DNA of 64,000 nucleotides from positions 310,001-374,000 of the forward strand of contig JAKQNR010000022.1 in the NCBI GenBank assembly GCA_029565685.1, given 5' to 3'. Each line of letters opens with the position of its first letter. The stretch's first letter is position 1. Below the pieces are notes generated by a model that made no database searches, was not told the DNA's origin, and worked only from the letters and a program-made list of their open reading frames with translations. The stretch is from a bacterium. Lineage in GTDB: Bacteria; Zhuqueibacterota; Zhuqueibacteria; Residuimicrobiales; Residuimicrobiaceae. A program made the translations under genes and the position numbers. Positions 51,701 through 59,822 of the stretch are shown here, in pieces.

Positions 51701-51855
51701 ACACCATCGAGCATCACAGCGAAGCCTATCAGGGCACAGCGGAGTGGGATGTGATCTCTAAAGACAACATGCAGATTGCGCCCGGCCACTACATTTATCA
51801 TGTGGAAGCGCCGGGCATCGGCAACAAAGTCGGCCGGTTCATGGTGATCAAATAA
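48769..51855 (+). CDS. Giant secreted protein with acidic repeats and C-terminal sorting-like domain (1)
   Basis: 1028 residues. The signal peptide (VFAAVCVGLVLLANSSSGQ) follows ATG 48769, which is 5 nt after GGAGG. Residues about 300-380 hold acidic repeats with the pattern DGRDNDEDGLVDE, LDNNGDWAIFADENKNGKWD and DLGSDGIGPYDEG, which look like thrombospondin-3/dockerin-like calcium sites. Then a fibronectin-III-like part (PKLTAIPGDGKVYLYWDD, YSLYRSTDPKF). The last 100 residues, ITVVPNPYVVTERWEPSS and GHYIYHVEAPGIGNKVGRF, resemble the por-secretion C-terminal sorting domain. Its homologue is at 59823-63326. Function unknown: a surface adhesin or polymer-binding partner of the TonB receptor before it is one reading. 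Confidence 0.72.
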   Translation: MHRPLPVFAAVCVGLVLLANSSSGQRPQDGHGNNRKGGVLDANLCRTPFYNTGKIGGFLGYTIEYPIGSGHQQLDAVAPLVVTRITDRQGVRHACCETAYGHVPSDKSPDGTPWIYEPLPGFCNENQLEAAVSDDPYTWPDYWPDKMGDLFDPGWPGRWNGYFGKGVKNADLETYFVIDDNPDIEFDYQPDAEDPLRRGLGTQMYIRGLQWNNVLTESHNFWIYEIDNEGTTDYDSVYFALFADFKIGGEDEDVAGYNAMLDIAYCYDFDNTGFPGAYKPVVALCWAYLESPTAGYDGRDNDEDGLVDERRDDGLDNNGDWAIFADENKNGKWDVGEPLNDDLGSDGIGPYDEGYSVPDQGEGDGLPTHGEPNFDEKDIEEGDMIGLTGFWSGNYGDRRDHDDDELVLQWCHQTIGKHADEYYFASNLGAWWHSGPSIHPAKTFQRFSFSMYYADGQTTTAQVEDAARKKDTVQKIYNANYRFAQPPKTPKLTAIPGDGKVYLYWDDSAESSFDRFFQIYDFEGYSLYRSTDPKFRDCRIITDGFGTLSMKKPIFRCDKIDDYKGFFPGAYNGVQFWIGNNAGLVHSYIDSDVINGQTYYYALCSFDFGYIPPDAKTVAELQQFSVLPSECPISINIDVLNNVNSVGSNCAVVMPTAPAAGYQPPPLQEGLQHSGPQSTAAIQFHIFNPNELLDDGRYELAFDYPDSGWRSRPFYQLSGGAGAGEDRILQPWTKIESNALDSPYFDGLIFHLDMDTSLTPIFQGWTPSSQSNMKVLFTYDEYKASAVNLDFQLIFTDGIGDTSTSVSRYTQRIPVPFYIFCPTLQKRMKFTLADYNSNLRWDLGDDIRIIFGPRRGREPARGSGNYVNSWRFHFIIPEDDTTGMIRPQPGDIFEVRMHIPPQPGERYTFFTDRVSIDPERAREELDQITVVPNPYVVTERWEPSSPYLAGRGPMSIHFNHLPKDCTIKIYTVQGYLVDTIEHHSEAYQGTAEWDVISKDNMQIAPGHYIYHVEAPGIGNKVGRFMVIK

Positions 51856-51877
51856 GTCCAACCGACAAAGGGTGACT

Positions 51878-52924
51878 ATGAAAGTCATGAAATGGTTTTT
51901 TTGGGGCGCTTTCTTTGCCGCAGCTGGTTCTGCTTCGGCGCAGTACTTTATCACCGCTTTCAAGACCGATGTCAGCAAAGTGGGCACCACGGCCTGTCCT
52001 TTTTTGACGATCGGTGTGGGCGCCCGGGCCAACGCCATGGGCGGGGCGTTCACCTCGGTGTCCAGCGATGTGACCGCCATGTATTGGAATGCCGCCGGCC
52101 TGGCCGGCCTGCGCTCCAATCAGATCGCCCTGATCCATTCCAATTGGATCGCCGATCTGAGTCATGATTACATCGCCGCCGCTTTTCCTCTAGGCTATCT
52201 CGGCGTGATCGGCGTGAGCCTGAATGCCCTGACCATGGATGACCTGATTGTGCGCACTCCGGAATTGCCGGAAGGGACCGGCGAACGCGCCGGCTCCTAC
52301 GATCTGGCGCTGGGCCTGTCCTTCGCCCGTTCATTGACCGATCGGCTGAGTCTGGGCGGTACGTTCAAGTATGTCACCAGCCGGCTGTGGCACATGTCCT
52401 CTTCCACCATCGCCTTTGATTGCGGCGTGCTGTTCAGTCAGATTTTCGATCTGTTTCAATTGGGCGCTTCGGTCAGCAACGTCGGCGGCAAGATGCATTA
52501 CCATGGACGCGATACATTCGTCTACTATGACATGCTGGAAAACGAATACGGCAACAATGAAAAAATCGATGCTGATCTGAAAACCGGCTCTTTCAATCTG
52601 CCGGTCTACTTCCGTGCCGGCCTTTCCACCGTGATTCATCCGAACGGCGCGCTGCCTCTGCTGCTGGCGGTGGAATTTTGCGAACCTTCGGACAACGTGC
52701 GCAGCCTCAATTTCGGCGGAGAATGGTCGTTGCAGGATCGGTTTTTTCTTCGTGCCGGCTACAGCAGTCTGCTGGAGGATGACACCGAACGCGGCCTGAC
52801 TCTGGGCGGCGGCCTGAAAGTGCGGGTGCCCCGATCGCCCATGCAGCTGGCCCTCGATTACAGCTATGAGGATTTCGGCATTTTTCAGAATGCGCAAAAG
52901 CTCGCCCTGGCCATCAGCTTTTGA
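51878..52924 (+). CDS. PorV/PorQ-family outer membrane protein
   Basis: 348 residues with signal peptide (FFAAAGSASA). The PorV-like start is TTACPFLTIGVGARANAMGG, AFTSVSSDVTAMYWNAAGLAG, followed by beta-barrel strands, and the C-terminus RSPMQLALDYSYEDFGIFQN with AISF. PorV is a type IX secretion accessory (LptO) which escorts cargo with C-terminal sorting domains across the outer membrane; PorQ-like relatives have related roles. This agrees with the cargo-like neighbours at 48769 and 54839. ATG 51878 has AAAGGG upstream. Confidence 0.85.
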   Translation: MKVMKWFFWGAFFAAAGSASAQYFITAFKTDVSKVGTTACPFLTIGVGARANAMGGAFTSVSSDVTAMYWNAAGLAGLRSNQIALIHSNWIADLSHDYIAAAFPLGYLGVIGVSLNALTMDDLIVRTPELPEGTGERAGSYDLALGLSFARSLTDRLSLGGTFKYVTSRLWHMSSSTIAFDCGVLFSQIFDLFQLGASVSNVGGKMHYHGRDTFVYYDMLENEYGNNEKIDADLKTGSFNLPVYFRAGLSTVIHPNGALPLLLAVEFCEPSDNVRSLNFGGEWSLQDRFFLRAGYSSLLEDDTERGLTLGGGLKVRVPRSPMQLALDYSYEDFGIFQNAQKLALAISF

Positions 52925-52981
52925 CCAGGAGATCCCATCAACCGATATCCCCGCGTAAGTAACGGGCAACGGACGGAGAAT

Positions 52982-54646
52982 ATGAAAACGAGGAAACGGC
53001 TTTTATTTTTTGGGTTCATTGCCGCTGCGCTTTGCTTGATGGTCTGTGCTAAAACGGATGGTCCGGACCGGGTGGTCGGCCGGATCGATGATTTCAAAAT
53101 CACCTATCAGGATTTCGCCAAGCAGTTTAAACGCCGGCACGGAGAAGGGGCGTTGGAGAAAGCGGATGCGGCCAGCCGGCGCAAAGTTCTAAATGAGATG
53201 ATCGATGAACAAATCACTTTGTTTGAAGCCTACCGACTCGGCCTGGACCGAGATGAAAAGATACTCGCGATCGCCCGAGAGAAAGAACGCGAGCTCGCTG
53301 CCAAGGCCTGGCGCCGGCAGAAAGTCGATGATCGCGTGATCACGGAGCCGCTCCTGCAGCGTCTTTATCAATATTCCGATCGCTCTCTTGAACTGCTGTA
53401 CATGAAATTTTTCGCCGGTCCGACCGCGGCCGGCCGGGAAGCCGCGCTGCGCAAAGCCGATGAACTCTATCAGCGAATACAGGGGGGCGCTTCGTTCAAA
53501 GAATTGGCTTTCCGCTATTCTGAACACACGGCGGGAAGAGCGGACAGCGGCAAGATCGGCCTTTACGATTACACCACGCCGCCCAGCATATTTTTCGAAA
53601 AGGCCTATGCCCTGCAGGAGGGCGGCACCACCCCTCCTTTTTTTCACGATCGATCCGTCTGGCTCGTCCAGGTGGTCAAGATCCATCCCAAGGAGCGTCC
53701 TCCGTTCGATCAGGTGCGGGCTGAAATTCTGGAACAGGCCTATCAGCTCTATGCGGATGAGATCGCCGGACGCAACCGAGCTTTGAACGACAGCCTTCTC
53801 GCCGAATATCATTACCGTCCTGTCGCTGAACAGATCGATTTTTTCTGCCGACGTTGTGCCGCCTTAAAAACGCGCGCCGATTCCGCGGGACTGTTTATGC
53901 CGGAGGATAACGTACGAACCCTCAGCATCTCCGCGGTGGAGGCCACGACCATCGGCGTGTTTTTCCCGCTTGTGTTTTCTCATTATTGGAGTTCCCTGCA
54001 TCAGCCACAGGTGGTGGAAATGCTGCTGCAGGAATATAACCTCAACCGCCTGGTCAAGCATAAAGCGATGCAAATGCGCATTCACCAGACCGCGCCGGTC
54101 AAGCAGGAATATCAGAATTGGTTGGTATATTTTTTAAAAAAGAACGTGATTCAGCGTCAGGTGATCGACGCTATGACCGTACCGGAGACTGCGCTGGCGG
54201 ACCTGTATGAGCGTTCCAAAGCCTCGCTGGTTGTCAAAAAGCAGGCCACCGTGCGGGAGATCTTTCGCATTGACAAAGCGGATATCGACCATGTTTATCA
54301 GCTGGCCCTGAAGGGCCGTGATTTCGCCGCTTTGCAGAAAACCTACTGCCAGAACCAGGAAAATCGCAAACAGGGCATCGTCGGTCCTTTTCCAGTCGGC
54401 ATGAACGGCAAGTTGGGCGAAATGGCTTTTTCCGGCATGCGCATCGGCGAGATCAGCGCCCCGTTTCGTTACCGGGGCGGCTACTCGATCATTCAGCTGT
54501 TGGCTCTCGAGCCTGAAAGGACCAAGTCCTTTGCAGAGGCCAGAGAACAGCTGAGAGCCGATTATGTGCAATCCCATCATGAACAGGCGATCGCCGACTG
54601 GTTGAACCAGGCTAAGAAGCGCTACAAGATCCGCATCCATTTATAA
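52982..54646 (+). CDS. Parvulin-type peptidyl-prolyl isomerase lipoprotein (SurA/PpiC-like)
   Basis: 554 residues. A lipobox-like LMVCAK follows the signal peptide (LLFFGFIAAALCLMVC). N-terminal SurA-like helix region (GRIDDFKITYQDFAKQFKRR, NEMIDEQITLFEAYRLG), then two parvulin domains: about residues 130-230 (ELLYMKFFAGPTAAGREAAL, ADELYQRIQGGASFKELAFR, DSGKIGLYDYTTPP) and about 400-510 (QATVREIFRIDKADIDHVYQ, GIVGPFPVGMNGKLGEMAFSG). Such proteins fold outer-membrane or exported proteins in the periplasm. Among secretion and barrel genes it is likely a chaperone for them. Confidence 0.85.
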   Translation: MKTRKRLLFFGFIAAALCLMVCAKTDGPDRVVGRIDDFKITYQDFAKQFKRRHGEGALEKADAASRRKVLNEMIDEQITLFEAYRLGLDRDEKILAIAREKERELAAKAWRRQKVDDRVITEPLLQRLYQYSDRSLELLYMKFFAGPTAAGREAALRKADELYQRIQGGASFKELAFRYSEHTAGRADSGKIGLYDYTTPPSIFFEKAYALQEGGTTPPFFHDRSVWLVQVVKIHPKERPPFDQVRAEILEQAYQLYADEIAGRNRALNDSLLAEYHYRPVAEQIDFFCRRCAALKTRADSAGLFMPEDNVRTLSISAVEATTIGVFFPLVFSHYWSSLHQPQVVEMLLQEYNLNRLVKHKAMQMRIHQTAPVKQEYQNWLVYFLKKNVIQRQVIDAMTVPETALADLYERSKASLVVKKQATVREIFRIDKADIDHVYQLALKGRDFAALQKTYCQNQENRKQGIVGPFPVGMNGKLGEMAFSGMRIGEISAPFRYRGGYSIIQLLALEPERTKSFAEAREQLRADYVQSHHEQAIADWLNQAKKRYKIRIHL

Positions 54647-54690
54647 AGCGATTGGTGAACTTGGCATAGAGACCCACAGCAGTCGTAGCT

Positions 54691-54832
54691 AAAGGAGGTG
54701 ATGAAATAGTTGCCGGGGAGATTTGTTCCTAAGAAAAGGAGGTGATGCATTCTACACGACTCTTGTTTTATAAAAGTTATCGGCGGATCACTGTGCCGCA
54801 AGACAAAATTTTTCACCTCACCTACAAGGAGG
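54691..54832 (+). promoter_or_regulatory. Leader with two perfect 16S-tail complements upstream of the FG-GAP-like gene
   Basis: AAAGGAGGTGAT occurs at 54691-54702 and again at 54735-54746. It is an exact complement of the 16S rRNA 3' end (ATCACCTCCTTT). The first is followed by the short ORF ATG-AAA-TAG (54701-54709), the second by an ORF that reads past the real start in another frame. A third site, AAGGAGG (54826-54832), is the normal one for the ATG at 54839. TCACCTC at 54813-54819 could pair with GAGGTGA of either upstream site. The remainder of the 192-bp gap is unremarkable. Confidence 0.7.
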
Positions 54833-54838
54833 CGACCC

Positions 54839-56641
54839 ATGCGTTGGCGTACTTTGTTATTAGGATTGACCGCCGTTTTGGCACTGGCTTTAGCCGCCTA
54901 TGCCGCTCCTACAGGCGTGGACAATGACAATATGCAGTGGCAGAAGGCGTGGATGAGTCCGGACAGTGGGGAGGTCGAGGAGGACATACCGGTGCCGCGG
55001 CGAGGCCATTGTGCGGGGGCGTGGTATGATTTTGACGGGGATGGGAATTTGGAGTTCATGTTTGACGACAACGACAAGGCGCGGACGTTTGTGTACGAGA
55101 ATGCAGGGGACAATGTTTGGGAGTACCGTTGGTTTGCGGATTACGTGGATGCGACGGGAAAGAACCTGTACGATGCGAGCGGTGACCGAGGGGTTGTGGG
55201 AACGGATTTGGATGGCGATGGAGCGGACGAGTTGATTTTGATCCGCAGCACGCCGGGAAAGGGTAAGGAGAATCACATTCCGCCGATCCGGATTTACAAG
55301 CATCAGGCGGGTTCGGCGGAATTTTTGCCGATGCCGATGGAGTGGACGGTGGATTGGGATGAGGTGCCGATTGCGAATGCGGACAGTGTGTTTCACATGG
55401 AGTACTACAATGGGGCAGGGGATTGGGACAAGGATGGGCGTGGGGAGTTTGGTTTGAATTACAAGGGGGATCCAAAGTATTATTTTGGCATTGTGGAGGT
55501 GATCCCGCCGTTGGTGCCTGGTCAGGTTCAGTTCCGGATTGAGCATATGATTGAGAAGAAGACGGCGGCGCACAATGTGGCGTTGATCCAGGGGAAGGAT
55601 CTGGACAATGACGGCTATGATGAGCTGTTTTTGCCGCAGCGGAACAATGTGGAGCAGGTGATATACTATTTGGATTGTACGGGACCGAACGCGTGGACGG
55701 AGTATTACTGGGGACCGGATGATGCGCGGGTGGTGCCGGACAGTGTGCGGGTAGGTGGAACGGACGGGATCAATTTTGTTGATTTGGACAAGGATGGGAT
55801 CAAGGAGATGGTGGGCATATACCAGGCGCCCGGGTTATTGGAGCCGTGGGCGCAGGGACAGAGTTCGTTGTGGGTGGCGAAGCTGAATCCGATGGATCCG
55901 GCGCATTTGTTGGCGAAGGATCGTTTTTGGCGGTTGAATACGATGGAAGAGACGATCGGTTTGGGGCCGAAGAAGAGCCTGTCGAACAGTGAGATTCAGG
56001 TGGGGGATGTGGATGCGGATGGGTTGCCGGACTTGTACTGGGGATTGGGGGAGACGGCGGATCCGAGCCGGTTGGTGAATGCGGAGTTTGTGGGTACGGA
56101 TTACACGAATCCGGCGCACTGGAAGTATTACACGATCATCAAGAGTCCGGTGGATGCGGGATTGGCGGATCCGGTGATGGCGATCCTTGGGCCGAAGCTG
56201 GTGTTGGGCGATGGGGATAAGGACGGCAAGGCGGATCTGTTCCACAACAACCGCCGCGGCAGTTCCACCACGGTTCGCCCCGGCGCCTATGTGTGGGAAT
56301 TCAAAGTCCCCACTTTGCCTACCAAGGTAGAGACGCATCCGGTGGCGGACGTCAGCACGCCGGCGTCGTTCACATTGATGCAGAACTATCCGAATCCATT
56401 CAATCCGACCACAACCATCACCTTCACCTTGACCAAATCCGCTCCGGTCCTGTTAAAGGTGTTTGACGTTCAGGGCCGGCTGGTGCAGACTTTGATCGAT
56501 GAACCCCGCACAGCCGGCTCTCACCATGTGGTCTGGAACGGCAGGGATCAGCATGGCGCTCCGGTTGCTTCCGGCGTCTATTTCTATGCTCTCAGCGATC
56601 CCTCCACCCGAGTGGTGCGGAAAATGATGTTGGTCAAATAA
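54839..56641 (+). CDS. FG-GAP/VCBS-like repeat protein with type IX sorting domain
   Basis: 600 residues. Signal peptide MRWRTLLLGLTAVLALALAAYA. The body has repeats of the FG-GAP/VCBS type with DxDxDG calcium motifs: DFDGDGNLEFMFDD, TDLDGDGADELIL, GDWDKDGRGEFGLN, KDLDNDGYDELFL, VDLDKDGIKEMVG, GDVDADGLPDLYWG, GDGDKDGKADLFHN. The C-terminus has FTLMQNYPNPFNPTTTITF and ends with GVYFYALSDPSTRVVRKMML, the type IX sorting domain. Codons from about 54960 to 56230 are G-rich (GGG, TTG, GCG, GTG) and differ from the C-rich style before and after. It is probably a surface-exposed protein; the function is unknown. See findings on leader and codons. Confidence 0.85.
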   Translation: MRWRTLLLGLTAVLALALAAYAAPTGVDNDNMQWQKAWMSPDSGEVEEDIPVPRRGHCAGAWYDFDGDGNLEFMFDDNDKARTFVYENAGDNVWEYRWFADYVDATGKNLYDASGDRGVVGTDLDGDGADELILIRSTPGKGKENHIPPIRIYKHQAGSAEFLPMPMEWTVDWDEVPIANADSVFHMEYYNGAGDWDKDGRGEFGLNYKGDPKYYFGIVEVIPPLVPGQVQFRIEHMIEKKTAAHNVALIQGKDLDNDGYDELFLPQRNNVEQVIYYLDCTGPNAWTEYYWGPDDARVVPDSVRVGGTDGINFVDLDKDGIKEMVGIYQAPGLLEPWAQGQSSLWVAKLNPMDPAHLLAKDRFWRLNTMEETIGLGPKKSLSNSEIQVGDVDADGLPDLYWGLGETADPSRLVNAEFVGTDYTNPAHWKYYTIIKSPVDAGLADPVMAILGPKLVLGDGDKDGKADLFHNNRRGSSTTVRPGAYVWEFKVPTLPTKVETHPVADVSTPASFTLMQNYPNPFNPTTTITFTLTKSAPVLLKVFDVQGRLVQTLIDEPRTAGSHHVVWNGRDQHGAPVASGVYFYALSDPSTRVVRKMMLVK

Positions 56642-56707
56642 GTCGGCGATTTCTGATTATGATCCGCTGCGTGATCGCTCTCAGAATCACGTAGGTGGCG
56701 GGTTGAT

Positions 56708-56758
56708 GCCCACCCTGTCGGTCAGGGTGGGCAAAGCCCGCTATGAGGGCGCTTTTTT
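56708..56758 (+). terminator. Hairpin pair after the FG-GAP-like gene
   Basis: A perfect 10-bp stem GCCCACCCTG / CAGGGTGGGC with loop TCGGT (56708-56732) is followed by GCCC-GCTATGA-GGGC (56736-56750) and six T. Together they look like a terminator for the gene ending at 56641. The rest of the 268-bp gap up to the next start (56910) holds no obvious gene. Confidence 0.55.
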
Positions 56759-56909
56759 CGTCGCGAAAACGCCAGCCTTTCTGCCTACGGCGCCTGTGAG
56801 CGCCATCGAAAGCCGGTCTTGGACCCGGGCTGCAAACAGCCGGCGCACCGGCTCGAACCGTTCTATGGGATCTATTATTAGTCAACTCGTTCATCGTTGG
56901 AGGCTGTTC

Positions 56910-59798
56910 ATGACATCTCGAAAAAGCCGGAGTTGGGTATTCCTGCTGCTGTTGCTGGGATTAAGCACTCGATCGTTCGCCGGGACCACCGGCAAACTCG
57001 CGGGCCGGGTGACCGATCGCAGCACGGGTGAAGGATTGCCTGGCGCAAATGTTGTCTTGTCAGGCACCTCTCTCGGCGCGGTGACGGATACAGAAGGTTA
57101 TTTTGCCATCATAAACCTTCCGCCCGGGAGTTATGACCTCGTCATCTCTCTGATGGGATATGCGAGGTTCACGATCCAGGGGGCCAAAGTCAATATCGAT
57201 CGCACCACCACTCAGAATGCCCAATTGACCTCCACGACGCTGCAGGGGCAGGAGGTGACTGTCATGGCCGAGCGGCCGGTGATGGAGCGGGATCTGACCA
57301 GCACCGCTTCCTACACCGATGCTGAAACGATCCAGGATCTGCCGGTCACCAGCATGGCTGAGGTGATCCAGCTGCAAGCGGGCGTGGTGGCCGGCGCCGG
57401 CGGTGAGCTGCACTTTCGCGGCGGCCGGGAGCGCGAAGTCGCCTACATGATCGACGGCGTGCCGGTGAACAACGCCTACGCACAGTCAGGCGGCAATAAC
57501 GTAGCGGTTGAAAACGCCATCATCAAAGAGTTGCAAGTCATCAGCGGTACTTTTAATGCCGAATATGGTTCCGCACAATCCGGCATCGTCAACATCGTCA
57601 CCAAGGCGCCGGAAAGACAGTGGCACGGCTCTTTGCAGTTCTATTCCGGCGACTTTGTCAGCAACCGAACCAACGTGTTCATCGGCGTCGATCGTCTCAA
57701 TCCCATCGCCGAGGGTGATTTTCAGGCCACGTTGACCGGCCCTTTGGTGGGCGACAAGCTGGGCCTCTTGCTGACCACGCGCTACAACCGCAACGAGAGC
57801 CTGTATTGGTATGAACGGCGTTTCCGTTCGATCGATGGGTGGGTCATCGACGCCTATCGGAAATGGTATAATGACCATTATGCCTCCGAGATCGGCCGCA
57901 CCGGAGAGATCCGCATTCCCGACTCGTTGCGCACCGGGGACGGCTTGATGGGACCATTGAGCCACGGACAATCCCTTACTTTTTCCGGCAAGCTCATCTA
58001 CGCCCCTTCGTCGAATCTCTCCCTGACCTATTCGCTGTTCGCGTCCGGCTCTCAGGGCGAAAGCGGCAGCCTCAGCCGCCGTTACGCGCCCGACGGCCTG
58101 TCCCGTTATTGGAGCCGCGCAGACAATCATTTCATCAATATGCGCCACATGCTGCATCCGAATCTGTTTTATCATATCAACGTCTCTTATCAGCACAATT
58201 ACAGCTGGAGCTATTATCGCCGGGACAATAAAGTGGCGGATTATCCAGGCGACGTGGGCATTCAACCGATCACTTCAACTTCCAATGGTTTTTCGCTGGG
58301 CGCCACCGATGGCGGCTTTTACGGCAAGGACGGCAAGAACTATCAAAAGATCTATACGGCCAATGGGAATATCAATTGGCAGGTGGATCGTCATAATCTC
58401 ATCAAGCTGGGCTTTGAAATCAAGCGTCATGCCTACAACACCTATAGCTATCCTTTAATCGAAACAGAAGAGTGGCAGCGATATAAATACACCCCCGCCA
58501 TCCGCGGCGCCGATTTGAGCTGGCAAGAGTATTGGTCAAAGATGGTCGATTACTGGCAGACCTGGGATCAGACTTATGGCACCAGCAAATACCGTTTTCC
58601 GCGTGCCGACGAAATCACCCGCTATCGGGATTACACGATCAAACCGCTGGAGGCGGCTTTTTATCTTCAGGATAAGCTGGAGATGGGCGAGATTGTGCTC
58701 AACGCCGGCGTCCGCCTCGATCTGTTCAAAGCTAATGAAAAGTATATCGTCAACGAGAGGATCGAATCGTATCTACTGGGCAGTGAGCAAAATTTAAAGC
58801 GCGCGCCCATTCAATATCAACTGAATCCACGCCTCGGTTTTTCTTTCCCCATCTCGGATAGAGGCGCCTTTCATGTGGCTTACGGCCATTTCTTTCAGAT
58901 GCCGAGTTTTGCCACCATGTACAGCGAGCCGCTGCAGGTGATGACGCCTCTGCAGCTGGAGGGACGACTGCTGGGCAATTGCACGCTCGAGCCCGAACGC
59001 ACCATCGCCTATGAAGTGGGGCTGCAGCAGGGGCTCACCGACGATGTCGCGGCGGATCTCACCCTCTTTTACAAGGATTTTCGCAACCAATTGGGCATCG
59101 AATATATCACCACCGTGGATGCTATCGGCTACACCCGCTACGTCAACCGCGATTATGGCAACGTAAAAGGCTTTACACTGGCGCTCGAAAAATTGCGCCG
59201 GGGATGGTTCTCCGGCGGGGTCGACTACACCTTTCAATATGGCGAAGGCAGCGCATCGGATCCCACTTTTCTTCAACTGGTGCAAGTGTCCTCCCGTCTG
59301 GGCGGCGATCCGGTGCAATTCGTTGAACGCCAGATTGTGCCGCTGGACTGGGATCAACGGCATACTCTGAATCTGACCGCCATCTTCAGCCGGCCCGGTA
59401 ATTGGAGCGCCAGCCTCATCGGGACTTTGGGCAGCGGCCTGCCCTATACGCCCTCCACCGTGGGCCAGGCGCTTTTTCCGGATATCGAATTCAACAACGC
59501 CGCCCGTAAGCCGATGCGCTGGAACATCGACTTGAAAGCGAAAAAGCAATTCAAGCTGGGGGACTATCGCCTGGGCCTGTTCTGCAACATTGAAAATCTT
59601 TTCGATCATCTCAATCAGCAGTCGGTTTATGCCACCAGCGGCCTGGCCAATGTCAATGCCATGCTGCCGGAGTTGCGTGAGATTCGCGATCAGCGTCTGG
59701 CTCAGGAGGGGATCTTTACCCCACAGGAGATCGACAACCGGCCGCACTATTATTCGCCGCCACGACATGTTCAGCTTGGCATGGAAGTACAGTTTTAA
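56910..59798 (+). CDS. TonB-dependent receptor with carboxypeptidase-D-like N-terminus (2)
   Basis: 962 residues. ATG 56910 follows TTGGAGG by 6 nt; the longer frame (56703) reads through hairpins. Signal peptide VFLLLLLGLSTRSFA. The layout is that of the receptor at 46062: KLAGRVTDRSTGEGLPGANV, GYFAIINLPPGSYDLVISLMG, plug with ETIQDLPVTSMAEVIQLQAG, MIDGVPVNNAYAQSGG, VISGTFNAEYGSAQSGIVNIV, and a barrel ending YYSPPRHVQLGMEVQF. The two share the AGTTGK opening and GTSLGA phrase, so they are paralogues. It starts the second receptor/secreted-protein pair. Confidence 0.93.
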   Translation: MTSRKSRSWVFLLLLLGLSTRSFAGTTGKLAGRVTDRSTGEGLPGANVVLSGTSLGAVTDTEGYFAIINLPPGSYDLVISLMGYARFTIQGAKVNIDRTTTQNAQLTSTTLQGQEVTVMAERPVMERDLTSTASYTDAETIQDLPVTSMAEVIQLQAGVVAGAGGELHFRGGREREVAYMIDGVPVNNAYAQSGGNNVAVENAIIKELQVISGTFNAEYGSAQSGIVNIVTKAPERQWHGSLQFYSGDFVSNRTNVFIGVDRLNPIAEGDFQATLTGPLVGDKLGLLLTTRYNRNESLYWYERRFRSIDGWVIDAYRKWYNDHYASEIGRTGEIRIPDSLRTGDGLMGPLSHGQSLTFSGKLIYAPSSNLSLTYSLFASGSQGESGSLSRRYAPDGLSRYWSRADNHFINMRHMLHPNLFYHINVSYQHNYSWSYYRRDNKVADYPGDVGIQPITSTSNGFSLGATDGGFYGKDGKNYQKIYTANGNINWQVDRHNLIKLGFEIKRHAYNTYSYPLIETEEWQRYKYTPAIRGADLSWQEYWSKMVDYWQTWDQTYGTSKYRFPRADEITRYRDYTIKPLEAAFYLQDKLEMGEIVLNAGVRLDLFKANEKYIVNERIESYLLGSEQNLKRAPIQYQLNPRLGFSFPISDRGAFHVAYGHFFQMPSFATMYSEPLQVMTPLQLEGRLLGNCTLEPERTIAYEVGLQQGLTDDVAADLTLFYKDFRNQLGIEYITTVDAIGYTRYVNRDYGNVKGFTLALEKLRRGWFSGGVDYTFQYGEGSASDPTFLQLVQVSSRLGGDPVQFVERQIVPLDWDQRHTLNLTAIFSRPGNWSASLIGTLGSGLPYTPSTVGQALFPDIEFNNAARKPMRWNIDLKAKKQFKLGDYRLGLFCNIENLFDHLNQQSVYATSGLANVNAMLPELREIRDQRLAQEGIFTPQEIDNRPHYYSPPRHVQLGMEVQF

Positions 59799-59822
59799 TC
59801 TTTGGCTTTCAGGAGAGTTTCA

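Noticed and set aside
50410..52119. 569-codon minus-strand ORF
   Set aside because: Spans the ends of two convincing plus-strand genes; the product has no signal and odd composition.
54745..54927. 61-codon ORF starting right after the second perfect SD-like site
   Set aside because: It overlaps the real gene's signal peptide in another frame; the spacing of 2 nt is too short for initiation and the product is not recognisable.
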